Assembly (NCBI GenBank): GCA_003149065.1
Contig: QGFZ01000001.1
Location: 1,426,001-1,490,000 of the forward strand
From: Ruminococcaceae bacterium R-25
GTDB taxonomy: Bacteria > Bacillota > Clostridia > Saccharofermentanales > Saccharofermentanaceae
Direction of reading: 5' to 3'
DNA: 64,000 nucleotides
This document shows, piece by piece, positions 26,280 to 34,859 of the stretch. Positions within the stretch are counted from its first letter, which is position 1. Each line of letters starts with the position of its first letter. Under the pieces are notes generated by a model. The model had not been told where the DNA came from and searched no databases. It was given only the letters and a program-made list of their open reading frames with translations. The position numbers were made by a program, and so were the translations under genes.

Positions 26280-27209
26280 TCACTGAATCTCTGACTTCAT
26301 CCATTCAACCATTCTCTTGATTCCAACTTCAAAAGGAACGGAAGTCATAAATCCCGTTTCCCTCTTCAATTTCGAAATATCACCTGTTAATTCCATTATC
26401 TGGTTTTCCTGATAAGGAATCTCACCAAATCTCAATTCGACTTCAGGATTTGCCACGTCACGAATAATGGTCGTATATTCTTTGATGCTCTTTCCTTCAC
26501 CTCCGGAGATACAGTACACACCTTCTGCTGATTTGTTTACCGCCAGAAGATACAAGGCTAAAGCAGCATCATCCGCATACATAAAATCCCATATCTGCTC
26601 ACCTTTTGTCATCTTGGGCGAGTTACCCTTCATGATCTCTGAGATCGAATATGTGATCAACGAATCCATTCCCATACCAGGACCATATACACTGAATATC
26701 CTAGGCCAGACATAACGGATGCCTTTGGCTTTGCATATCTCACAGCTAAGATCCTCAACCTGCAGCTTAGCCTTGCCATACTCAGTTACAGGATTTAGAG
26801 GATGCTCTTCGTTGATCTTACCGCTGACACGGCCATATTCAGCCTGGGAACCTGCGCCTATGAATGATTTACAACCGTTTCTTTCTGCGAATCCTATTAT
26901 CGACGGTATGTATTCAATGTTCTTTTTCTGGATATCAGGATTTTGCCTTGAACCCTGATCAGATCCTTCCCATGCAAGATCGAAAATGACATCGTACTGA
27001 ACAGAACCATCCGTTACCACACTATCAAAACCGGAAATATCACACTCTAATATCTCAACATTAGGCAGGCCATCTATATATTTTCTCCTGGAAGAATTCT
27101 TCCGGATAACAGCCAGAACAGGAATATTCTTTTCTGACAACAGCTTGGACAAAGCAATACCTATTGCTCCTGTAGCTCCTGTTATTATGGCTCCTTGCAG
27201 TTCTTTCAC
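26280..27209 (-). CDS. NAD-dependent epimerase/reductase (extended SDR) B
   Basis: A 309-residue SDR with TGATGAIGIALSKLL at the nucleotide site and catalytic YGKAK (TEYGKAKLQ). FDLAWEG and GAGSQAEYG link it to the SDR encoded just beyond the methyltransferase. I place the start at GTG 27209, because AGAGG stands eight bases before it. An ATG at 27245, four bases after the flippase stop, would add 12 residues but has no ribosome site. The function is inferred to be reduction or epimerisation of the methylated keto sugar. Confidence 0.8.
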   Translation of the reverse strand: MKELQGAIITGATGAIGIALSKLLSEKNIPVLAVIRKNSSRRKYIDGLPNVEILECDISGFDSVVTDGSVQYDVIFDLAWEGSDQGSRQNPDIQKKNIEYIPSIIGFAERNGCKSFIGAGSQAEYGRVSGKINEEHPLNPVTEYGKAKLQVEDLSCEICKAKGIRYVWPRIFSVYGPGMGMDSLITYSISEIMKGNSPKMTKGEQIWDFMYADDAALALYLLAVNKSAEGVYCISGGEGKSIKEYTTIIRDVANPEVELRFGEIPYQENQIMELTGDISKLKRETGFMTSVPFEVGIKRMVEWMKSEIQ

Positions 27210-27248
27210 TCTATGTTCCTCTTTTTTCTTATCATAAGAATACATTTC

Positions 27249-28499
27249 TCATGATTTACTGTCATTATTACCAACTTTCGCGATCGACGTTTCAGTTTTG
27301 CATATCTTTAAGATCCAAATAATTTGGACAACAGCCGATACCGCATACGGGATTCCCAATGCAATAACAGCTCCCAAAATTCCCCATGGTTTAATTACGA
27401 TAAAAGACAGAATAACACACACAACCAAAGCTATTACTGTTGTTAATGTTAATCCCCAGCTCTTACGCAACGCTACAAGGACAGTGTTATTACACATAGT
27501 AATAATGTAAAACATCATGGCTGCCAAAATATAATACAGATAATGCACATAAGGAATTATTGCGTCAGTATAAACAAACGAGAGCACTATCTTTCCCAAG
27601 AAAAGCACACCAACTGCAGCCAGCAAAACAAAGGCTATGACACAAACTATTGTTTTAACCCAAAACTCCTTAACGCGCTTGAAATTATGATCCTTAATGA
27701 AATTACCATAACTTGGAAGTAATGCTAACAAAATTGTCGGAGCTACGGAAGTTAATAACAAAGCCGGAGCCGACACATTGCCATAATAACCAAGCGTCTC
27801 GTCTCCAAAGAAACGTTCAAGAACTATTCTTGGTAAAGCTGTTATTACCGAAGGAATCAAAAGTGTAATAAGCAACGGAAAACACTCTTTAATCAAATTG
27901 ATTATTATACTGCCAGATACAGTTCCACCTTTTTCAACTGTACGGTTATGCAATGGAAGATCAACAAGTAAAGATAATGCCAAACCGCCCAATACTACGA
28001 TCAACATAGAAGTATTTAATTCATTAGAAACTTTGACCCCTATGCTAAACAACACAACCAAAAGTACTCCTCTGATAAGCATGGAAAAACCGGCATACTC
28101 CAGATGTCCAAATCTTTGATCATTTCCGAAAAGAGCGTCAGAAAAAGACTCAGATGATTTCACAAGAATGAACAAAAGAATTGCAATTTGAACAGAAAGA
28201 GAATAATGGAGGATAACGCATGTAACAAAACCTATTAAGCAACCAAAGATAACAGAAATACATCTGAAGACTACATATGCTTTAGAAGAATAATTGAATG
28301 AGACATCTGAACTCTGATAACCCCTTGCTCCAAACACTTGAATTGTGGCTATGACATTTCCTATAGACATAGCCAACGTCAGTACACCTGTTGAAGAATA
28401 CCCAAGAATTCGTGTAGTAATAACGGTGAGAAACCATAAACCTAACAGGTAAACAGTATTTCCTAACGAATGAATTATAGTCTGTTTCTTTAGATCCAT
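27249..28499 (-). CDS. wzx: Polysaccharide flippase (Wzx/MurJ-like, MOP superfamily)
   Basis: A 416-residue membrane protein with about twelve hydrophobic helices and few charged residues between them. The N terminus KKQTIIHSLGNTVYLLGLWFLT and the later LLITLLIPSVITALPRI with YYGNVSAPALLL are typical of Wzx-type lipid-linked oligosaccharide flippases. It should move the undecaprenyl-linked repeat unit made by this operon across the membrane. An in-frame start at 28562 would overlap the GT8 gene. The ATG at 28499 leaves 16 bases but no clear ribosome site. No Wzz-type chain-length regulator is in the window. Confidence 0.85.
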   Translation of the reverse strand: MDLKKQTIIHSLGNTVYLLGLWFLTVITTRILGYSSTGVLTLAMSIGNVIATIQVFGARGYQSSDVSFNYSSKAYVVFRCISVIFGCLIGFVTCVILHYSLSVQIAILLFILVKSSESFSDALFGNDQRFGHLEYAGFSMLIRGVLLVVLFSIGVKVSNELNTSMLIVVLGGLALSLLVDLPLHNRTVEKGGTVSGSIIINLIKECFPLLITLLIPSVITALPRIVLERFFGDETLGYYGNVSAPALLLTSVAPTILLALLPSYGNFIKDHNFKRVKEFWVKTIVCVIAFVLLAAVGVLFLGKIVLSFVYTDAIIPYVHYLYYILAAMMFYIITMCNNTVLVALRKSWGLTLTTVIALVVCVILSFIVIKPWGILGAVIALGIPYAVSAVVQIIWILKICKTETSIAKVGNNDSKS

Positions 28500-28515
28500 A
28501 ATAATACAATCATGA

Positions 28516-29568
28516 TCAACTATTAGGACGGATCTTAAGAATCCGGCGCCAATACATATCATAAGCCATCTTATAAACTAATTTGAAAAGCGGTGAAGGA
28601 AGGATTTTATGCAACGTCTTTTCCTTTTTATGAAAACTTGTTGCATGGGATTTCATTTTTCCACTTTTACTCCAAGGGGAGATTGCTTTGTATTTATCCC
28701 ATAAACTGAAAATACTATAGTGATCACCTTCCTCCCATGGACGGCCAACCACTGTTCCACCCTCGAAATGATATACAGTTGCTTCTTTTTCAGCCGCTGC
28801 AAGCTCATCAACAGAATAGAAGTTATATAAATCATCCAGATCATAGAGCTTGTACATAGTTTTCAAATCAAATGACAGACAATCTTTCATAGCTGAAAAG
28901 ATAGTAAAGAAATTATAATTGATCGGGAGTTTCTTTATCTCCTTTTGCAAAGCTATACTAATTGCATCCTGGTCAGCATATAAGATTTTTTCATAATTCT
29001 CACTCAAAAAATCTTCAATCTGTTTTTGGCACTTATTTTCTGTCCATTTATGGATGTCATATAAAACAATTCCGGAATTGTAATACGTGTCTTTATCACT
29101 CATTCCTATTTTTTTCATGTAAGAATAAGGCATAAAATCTTGTATCATTCCTAATGTATAACCTTCAAGATCTAAAGAGTACAAGGGACTGATATCTTTA
29201 TTGATTATTGTATCAGCATCAACTGCCAGCAACCTGTTGATTGGTTCTTTAATCTGGTCTAAAGCATAAATCTTGTAAAACACAGCGTAAGATCCACGCC
29301 ATTTTTTTACGCCTTTTTTTTCGAGTAAGTCATCTATAACTTTACTGCTCAGAAAGTAGATCTCTCGTCCATATAGCGTGCCAAGTTTTAATATAGTCTG
29401 TTTGCTTTCATCGCTGATTCCGCCATCAACTATATAAACTCGAATCACACCTATATGCTTATTGTTCTCGAACAACGAAGTAAGAGATACACCCATTACC
29501 GGTGCATAGGCGTCACTGCTTTGATATAAGATATTAACCTCATCAAACCCTGTAGATCTATCACTCAT
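28516..29568 (-). CDS. GT8-family glycosyltransferase
   Basis: A 350-residue retaining glycosyltransferase of family GT8 (LgtC/GspA-like). The N terminus NILYQSSDAYAPVMGVSLTSLF and the DxD motif in LLAVDADT (Asp117 and Asp119) are diagnostic. AVFYKIYALDQI and the later YHFEGG contribute the sugar and metal sites. These enzymes usually add an alpha-linked galactose or glucose. Translation is coupled to the upstream rfbE gene by an ATGA overlap. Confidence 0.9.
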   Translation of the reverse strand: MSDRSTGFDEVNILYQSSDAYAPVMGVSLTSLFENNKHIGVIRVYIVDGGISDESKQTILKLGTLYGREIYFLSSKVIDDLLEKKGVKKWRGSYAVFYKIYALDQIKEPINRLLAVDADTIINKDISPLYSLDLEGYTLGMIQDFMPYSYMKKIGMSDKDTYYNSGIVLYDIHKWTENKCQKQIEDFLSENYEKILYADQDAISIALQKEIKKLPINYNFFTIFSAMKDCLSFDLKTMYKLYDLDDLYNFYSVDELAAAEKEATVYHFEGGTVVGRPWEEGDHYSIFSLWDKYKAISPWSKSGKMKSHATSFHKKEKTLHKILPSPLFKLVYKMAYDMYWRRILKIRPNS

Positions 29569-30584
29569 ATCTTTTTAACCCATTCAATCATTTTCGATAC
29601 ACCCTCAAGGGATGACACTTCAGGCTTCCATCCAATTAATCTGTTGATCTTTGAAATATCTGCGACAAATACTTTTTGATCACTTTGTCTTGGAGGTATT
29701 TGAACATAATCCATCTTTATACCCAATAATTCTTCCAACATTGCAAACAGTTCAAGGAGTGAAAGAGCATTAGACATGGTGCCGCCAATATTAAAAGCCT
29801 GTCCATAAATGTCATCTATGTGCTCATATGCTGTGAAGTACAACTTCACCATATCTTCAGCCTCAAGCAAATCTCTTACTTGCTTTCCGTTTCCGGAAAT
29901 CGTAAACGGATCGCATTGAGGGTTCTGATACTTTTCGATTGCTTTAGCAACAAACCAGCCAACCCAGCCCTGATCATATGTCGCAAATTGTCTGCTTCCA
30001 TACATTGATGAATGCCTGAAGACAACGGATTTAACACCAAATATTCTTGAATAATCAAGCATGTATTGATCTGCACAACCTTTGGAACATCCATAAGGTG
30101 ATCTGAAATCCAACGGAACCGATTCGTCAAATCCATTAGGAAATTCATCGCACATATATCTTGTGCTGGTTTCCGTATAAGTATACTGTTCCAAATCTCC
30201 ATAAACTTTATTTGTAGACGAGAAGAAAATTGCCGTTTGCGGGCTATACTTTCTTATAGCCTCCAATACATTCAACGCTCCGATTGCATTTGTCTGAAAA
30301 TCTCGATACGGATCTGAAATTGACTTTGTCATAGTGACCTGTCCGGCAAGGTGAAAAATAACATCAAATTGGCCTTCACGAATCACTTGTTCCACATCAT
30401 TCTTTACCCTTGTATCACCATGAATGAATGTGTAATTACCTAACGAATTAAGCCATTCACGATTCTTGTCAGAACCCAGTCGCGACATATTGTCAAACAC
30501 CGTGAGGTCATATTCCTTTTCAATTGCATAAGATGCCAGATTACTTCCTAGAAAGCCACAACCACCATTAATAAGAATCTTCAT
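29565..30584 (-). CDS. rfbE: CDP-paratose 2-epimerase (tyvelose epimerase)
   Basis: A 339-residue extended SDR strikingly like RfbE: NGGCGFLGSNLASYA at the N terminus, FHLAGQVTMTKSI, SSTNKVYGDLEQY (122-134), catalytic Tyr164 and Lys168 in SPYGCSKGCADQYM, and FATYDQGWVGWF with TISGNGKQVRD. RfbE inverts C2 of CDP-paratose to give CDP-tyvelose. GGAGGAG six bases before the ATG gives a strong start, overlapping the upstream reductase by four bases. It is best known from Gram-negative O-antigen loci, so its presence here is notable. The true substrate may be a branched derivative, given the carboligase nearby. Confidence 0.92.
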   Translation of the reverse strand: MKILINGGCGFLGSNLASYAIEKEYDLTVFDNMSRLGSDKNREWLNSLGNYTFIHGDTRVKNDVEQVIREGQFDVIFHLAGQVTMTKSISDPYRDFQTNAIGALNVLEAIRKYSPQTAIFFSSTNKVYGDLEQYTYTETSTRYMCDEFPNGFDESVPLDFRSPYGCSKGCADQYMLDYSRIFGVKSVVFRHSSMYGSRQFATYDQGWVGWFVAKAIEKYQNPQCDPFTISGNGKQVRDLLEAEDMVKLYFTAYEHIDDIYGQAFNIGGTMSNALSLLELFAMLEELLGIKMDYVQIPPRQSDQKVFVADISKINRLIGWKPEVSSLEGVSKMIEWVKKI

Positions 30585-31447
30585 AAATTCTCCTCCATTC
30601 TATTTATCATATTGCTTATACCGTTTTTCCAATAAACCGGATTCCAATCCATTATTTCTTTTAGTCTGCTTGTATCAGCAACGCAATCCGGCTCAAAATC
30701 TCTCATAGGGACAGCGCCTTTATTCACAATAGACTTTTTGCCTGTTTCCTCCCAAATATAGTCAACTAATTCAGAAATTGACGGAGCTATGCCTGTACCA
30801 ACTGGAATTTCAATATAACCATGAATATCTGAATGGAAAATTCCCATCAATGCACTAATGATATCTTCTACAGCAACAATATCTCTACGCTGAGTTCCTA
30901 CGGTAACATTGACTTCTTCTCCGTTAATCATCTTCATAATCAATTGAGGAATAAAACGGTCTTTCGGTTCATCAGCACCGTAGAACATTTGCAGTTTCAA
31001 ATCAACAAAATCTATATGGTGGTGTGATGCATAATAATTTCCAAATTCGCTAAACATCTTTTTGGAAAAGCTATACATGTTCATATCATCAGGCAACCCT
31101 GTACCAATCGTGTAAAAATGCTTGCATCCTTTTTCAACAACACAATTCAAGACCTGAAGAGGAAAATCGATATTCGCTTCAATAACATTATTATACAGAG
31201 TGCTTTTCTTTCCATAACTGCAAGCCATATTAAATACTGCATCAAACGAAGTATAAATTGAAGCAGTTTTAACAGCGTCGAGGCTTGCCGGAATGATAGA
31301 TAATCCTTGATCTGCATACTTCTTAATTCTTGATAAATCAGATGTAGATCTAACAGTGCATGTAATACTGTGCTTTCCTTCTGAAAGAAGGTTTTCAATT
31401 ACCTTGCTTCCTAAATAACCGTTTCCTCCAAGCACCAGAATATTCAT
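30581..31447 (-). CDS. CDP-paratose/abequose synthase-like reductase
   Basis: A 288-residue SDR. It has LVLGGNGYLGSKV at the NAD(P) site, catalytic YSFSK (MNMYSFSKKMFSEFG), and segments FVDLKLQMFYGADEPKDRFIP and QRRDIVAVEDII that match the RfbJ/RfbS family (ketoreductases acting on CDP-4-keto-3,6-dideoxyglucose). With RfbE next door, paratose synthase activity (RfbS) is the simplest reading. Alternatively it could reduce a product of the TPP carboligase, as in yersiniose formation. The ATG at 31447 has GAGAGG at good distance; a GTG three codons upstream overlaps that site. Confidence 0.82.
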   Translation of the reverse strand: MNILVLGGNGYLGSKVIENLLSEGKHSITCTVRSTSDLSRIKKYADQGLSIIPASLDAVKTASIYTSFDAVFNMACSYGKKSTLYNNVIEANIDFPLQVLNCVVEKGCKHFYTIGTGLPDDMNMYSFSKKMFSEFGNYYASHHHIDFVDLKLQMFYGADEPKDRFIPQLIMKMINGEEVNVTVGTQRRDIVAVEDIISALMGIFHSDIHGYIEIPVGTGIAPSISELVDYIWEETGKKSIVNKGAVPMRDFEPDCVADTSRLKEIMDWNPVYWKNGISNMINRMEENL

Positions 31448-31448
31448 C

Positions 31449-33230
31449 TTAATCACCTCTCAAAACATTCTCAAGCTCTTCCCGATCAAGAAGAGGCGCC
31501 ATATCTTCCAACGGGCGGCTTGCCATCTGGCCATCCGGTCTTACATAGTTGACTTGCTTAGGAAGGATCTTCTGTGTAATGTCAGCTTTTACCGTGCACA
31601 ATACAGGTCCGTCATATTCAAGAACAGAAGAAACTTTCTCTTTCAATTCAGATGTCGTTTCAATATGCTCTGAATGAACACCGAATGCTTCGGCTACCTT
31701 TGTCATATCAGGAAGCGTAAGACCGTTTTCTTCAGTACAACCGGTAAGATGTCCTTTGAAGTTTCCGTTCTGAGACTGGTAGATCATGCTGTAACCGCTG
31801 TTATCGACAACGAAGATCTTAACAGGTAGAGATAAGCGCTTTATAACTTCCAATTCCTGCATATTCATAGCAACACTGCCGTCACCGGTAATGCAGACTG
31901 TGCGTTTTCCACCGGAAGCAACACAACTCCCGATTGAAGCAGGCACATCATAACCCATAGCAGCTAAACCTTTGGTAAGAAAAGCTCTCTGACCCCACTT
32001 TATCTTAAAGACCTTCATGGTGATATCTACCGAAGTTCCTGAACTTGTGAACTGATAGATGTCTTCCGGCTTCATCTGAGATGAAACCTCCCCTGCAAGA
32101 TCATATGTGCTAACATAACCTTCACGCGGTTCCTGTTCAGGGATCAGTACCGGATACTTCTCTCTTAACTGATTGCAGTGAGTGATCCATTTTTCGCGTG
32201 ATACAGGCTTGATCTCATCTATACGTGCTAACAGTTTCTCGATAAACGATTTCGCATCACATACGACTTTGATCTTCGGATGAACGCTTTTCTTATTCAT
32301 CTCGTTTTCATCGATATCGACCATGATATGCACGCCGTTTTCGAGGAAACTGTCGAAGTTATATCCTGTGCTCAAAAGATTCAATCTGGTGCCAATTGTC
32401 AGCACCATATCTGCGCCCTGCTGGATAAGATTGGCGGCACGCTGGCCTACTGCACCGGGACGTCCGAAATACATAGGATGATCATCTTCAATAAGATCAA
32501 CGCCGTTCCATGAAGTTAAAGTCGGGAATCCGAGTTTGTTATAGAGTTCTCTTGCCTGGTCCACAGCGTGTCCCAAACGTATGCCATGGCCTAAAACAAG
32601 CACAGGTTTTTCCGACTTATTAATTGCATCAATAACTTTAGTGATATCCTCATCTTTTGCTTCGTAATCAGGAAGATCAGAAGCATCAAAGGAAGCAAGC
32701 GATTCAGGCTCCACATTAGATGCCTGTATATCAAGCGGTACATCGATCCAAACAGGTCCCGGTCTTCCGTTTACTGCAAGTGCAGCAGCCTTCTCAAGTT
32801 CATAACGGATATCTTCAGGCTCCTTGATCTGAACGGCATATTTGGCATACGAGTGAACCAGAGAGATAATATCAACCTCCTGAATACCGAATTGACGGAT
32901 CTTCTGGTCACCAACCAGATCAGCTCGTTTTGCCTGGCCGGAAATATAGAAGACCGGAATCGAATCGATATATGCACCAACTAAGCCCGTGATGGCATTT
33001 GTCGCACCTGGGCCGCTGGTTACAAGACAAGCTCCATAACCTTCATGAACACGCGCATAGCTTTCAGCAGCAATGGATGCACCCTGCTCATGAAGCATGA
33101 ATACGCCTTTGACCTTGTCACTCGAACCGAGTGAGTTGTTCATGTGCATAGCGCCGCCGCCGGTTACACAGAAGATATTCTTAACTCCAAGCGAAGCGAT
33201 AAATTCAATAATATAATCAGAAACTTTCAT
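31449..33230 (-). CDS. TPP-dependent carboligase (acetolactate synthase/YerE-like)
   Basis: A 593-residue thiamine diphosphate enzyme of the acetolactate synthase fold. Glu48 in MLHEQGAS is the catalytic Glu of the Pyr domain. The TPP/Mg motif is GDG at 449-451 running to Asn477. An FAD-binding middle domain occupies 190-340. The context argues against branched-chain amino acid synthesis: it lies between a DRE-TIM aldolase and CDP-sugar reductases, with no ilvN or ilvC. YerE, of the same fold, adds a two-carbon unit from pyruvate to CDP-4-keto-3,6-dideoxyglucose on the way to yersiniose. A similar carboligation is my inference. Its ATG overlaps the aldolase stop by one base (TAATG). Confidence 0.82.
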   Translation of the reverse strand: MKVSDYIIEFIASLGVKNIFCVTGGGAMHMNNSLGSSDKVKGVFMLHEQGASIAAESYARVHEGYGACLVTSGPGATNAITGLVGAYIDSIPVFYISGQAKRADLVGDQKIRQFGIQEVDIISLVHSYAKYAVQIKEPEDIRYELEKAAALAVNGRPGPVWIDVPLDIQASNVEPESLASFDASDLPDYEAKDEDITKVIDAINKSEKPVLVLGHGIRLGHAVDQARELYNKLGFPTLTSWNGVDLIEDDHPMYFGRPGAVGQRAANLIQQGADMVLTIGTRLNLLSTGYNFDSFLENGVHIMVDIDENEMNKKSVHPKIKVVCDAKSFIEKLLARIDEIKPVSREKWITHCNQLREKYPVLIPEQEPREGYVSTYDLAGEVSSQMKPEDIYQFTSSGTSVDITMKVFKIKWGQRAFLTKGLAAMGYDVPASIGSCVASGGKRTVCITGDGSVAMNMQELEVIKRLSLPVKIFVVDNSGYSMIYQSQNGNFKGHLTGCTEENGLTLPDMTKVAEAFGVHSEHIETTSELKEKVSSVLEYDGPVLCTVKADITQKILPKQVNYVRPDGQMASRPLEDMAPLLDREELENVLRGD

Positions 33231-34846
33231 TATTCGTATACGCTTTCTGTCAGGAATGTGATCTTCATATCCTGAGCATTTTTCTTTATATCGCGGAACA
33301 TGTCTTTGATCTCATCATTCAGTTCACTCCATGCCTTGCCGGGATTGACTGTCGGGAGCGAAGCATCAGCATAACTCTCGTTATAGGTTTCCTTAAAGCC
33401 GTCAAAACCGGAGATATATACGTCTTTTGCATCCAACTGTTTGAGGAGTCTCAGGCAGCAGATGACAGCATTGTCGAAATGATCCCAGCCTCTCTTGATG
33501 GCACGCTCAAATTCAACGATGTATTCATCAGCATCACCTTCATTTTTAATGCTGGACAGCAAAATCTTTTTCACGGCATTAAACTGTTCTGTGCGTGTTT
33601 CTTTCGCATACTCATAGCGGGCATTATTCGTAAGGAACAGATAATCGTATCCGTTGCCGTAATCTTCCAAGAGAGCATTTACGGCAATAACGACTGCATC
33701 GCTTCTGTTCTGAGAGATAAACTCATCAATACCCATCTTCTTGGTAATAGAGGACTTACCCGGCGCTACAAGAACGATCTTCTTTCCTGCTATAGCCTTC
33801 TTCAGTGTCTCTACAGCAGCTGTATCGTCGATCTTCCGGTTCTGGTTCTCAATGAACTTCGCCTCGAGAAGATCGTAATCGTATTTCTTTCTGTCTTCAG
33901 GAGAAAGCGATTCAATGATGTTTCTCATATCCTTTGCGGATGTTCTGTGGTTCTTAGTAAGATATGCAATGTTGTTTACATGGCAACAGTACATACCGGC
34001 AATACAATACTCTGTAGAATAACCCCAAGTGTACTTCTCTTCGAAATACTTCATATAAATGTCGATGGCATCCATTATCGCATTCATATTGTAACCGGTC
34101 TCATATTTCCTGTTCAGATAATTAACCATCAGTTCGGTTGTAGCATTACCAGCACCTCTGCCCATACCACAGAGTGATGAATCAACAACGACTGTACGCT
34201 CCGTTTTATCAAGAAGCTTGATAAAGTGGATCGCATTCGAGAAAGCGAGCTGCTGGTTATTATGCGAATGGAATCCAAGCGCTACACCGGGATCTAATTC
34301 CGCATTCAGGACATTGACGATCCTGTCGAGATCTTCTTCATACATTGCACCGAAAGTATCAACAACAGATAAACTCTTAGCACCAGAAGCGTTAACTTCT
34401 TTCGCAAGCTCTACAAGATCTTCATTAGAATAAGCAAGTGTGTTGGCAGCCTGGAAGAAAAGTGTATAGCCTTTTTCCAAAACCTGCTTACCGACTTTTA
34501 TTCCTTCTCTGAATTTGTTGTATGGAAATACTACTCTTATCGCATCTATCGAATTACCGTCGCACACAGGAAGATTTGAAAGTTCATATCTGTCCCAGTC
34601 GATCATTGCGACATACATGAAATTAGGCTTTCTTTCAGTAATGTACGGAACTACATCTGACGGGACATGGTAGAAAGATGTGCCCTTCACATGTTCTTTG
34701 TCTTTGAGCCAGCCGCATTCGATAATATCAATATCAGCATCCTGAAGCTTGCGGATAATTCCTTTTATTGCAGGCTCACCAAATTCTGCGTTTACGATAT
34801 ATGCACCATCTCGAAGTGTACAATCCAGCAACTTTATTCTTGACAT
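33230..34846 (-). CDS. DRE-TIM (HMGL-like) aldolase fused to an unidentified Rossmann-like domain
   Basis: A 538-residue protein. Residues 1-300 are a DRE-TIM barrel: DCTLRDGAY (8-16) with the metal-binding Asp and Arg, the GFHSHNN metal ligands His193 and His195, and DSSLCGMGRGAGN. This superfamily includes 4-hydroxy-2-oxovalerate aldolase, isopropylmalate synthase and HMG-CoA lyase. Residues about 345-538 form a second domain (VLVAPGKSS, AVVIAVNALLEDYG, YDYLFLTNNARY, VYISGFDGF) that looks Rossmann-like and recalls DUF115-type domains; I cannot assign it. Sitting before the TPP carboligase and coupled to it, it may supply or cleave the 2-oxo acid used to branch the CDP-sugar. GAGG precedes the ATG. 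Confidence 0.8.
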   Translation of the reverse strand: MSRIKLLDCTLRDGAYIVNAEFGEPAIKGIIRKLQDADIDIIECGWLKDKEHVKGTSFYHVPSDVVPYITERKPNFMYVAMIDWDRYELSNLPVCDGNSIDAIRVVFPYNKFREGIKVGKQVLEKGYTLFFQAANTLAYSNEDLVELAKEVNASGAKSLSVVDTFGAMYEEDLDRIVNVLNAELDPGVALGFHSHNNQQLAFSNAIHFIKLLDKTERTVVVDSSLCGMGRGAGNATTELMVNYLNRKYETGYNMNAIMDAIDIYMKYFEEKYTWGYSTEYCIAGMYCCHVNNIAYLTKNHRTSAKDMRNIIESLSPEDRKKYDYDLLEAKFIENQNRKIDDTAAVETLKKAIAGKKIVLVAPGKSSITKKMGIDEFISQNRSDAVVIAVNALLEDYGNGYDYLFLTNNARYEYAKETRTEQFNAVKKILLSSIKNEGDADEYIVEFERAIKRGWDHFDNAVICCLRLLKQLDAKDVYISGFDGFKETYNESYADASLPTVNPGKAWSELNDEIKDMFRDIKKNAQDMKITFLTESVYE

Positions 34847-34859
34847 ATTTGGTTCCTCA

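Noticed and set aside
31449-33230. Acetolactate synthase large subunit (ilvB) for branched-chain amino acids
   Set aside because: The fold fits, but there is no ilvN, ilvC or ilvD nearby and the gene is coupled to an aldolase within a CDP-sugar operon. A YerE-like role is more likely, though not proven.
33479-34177. Long plus-strand open frame of 232 codons inside the aldolase gene
   Set aside because: It lies entirely antisense to a protein with complete DRE-TIM motifs and shows no recognisable domain or ribosome site.
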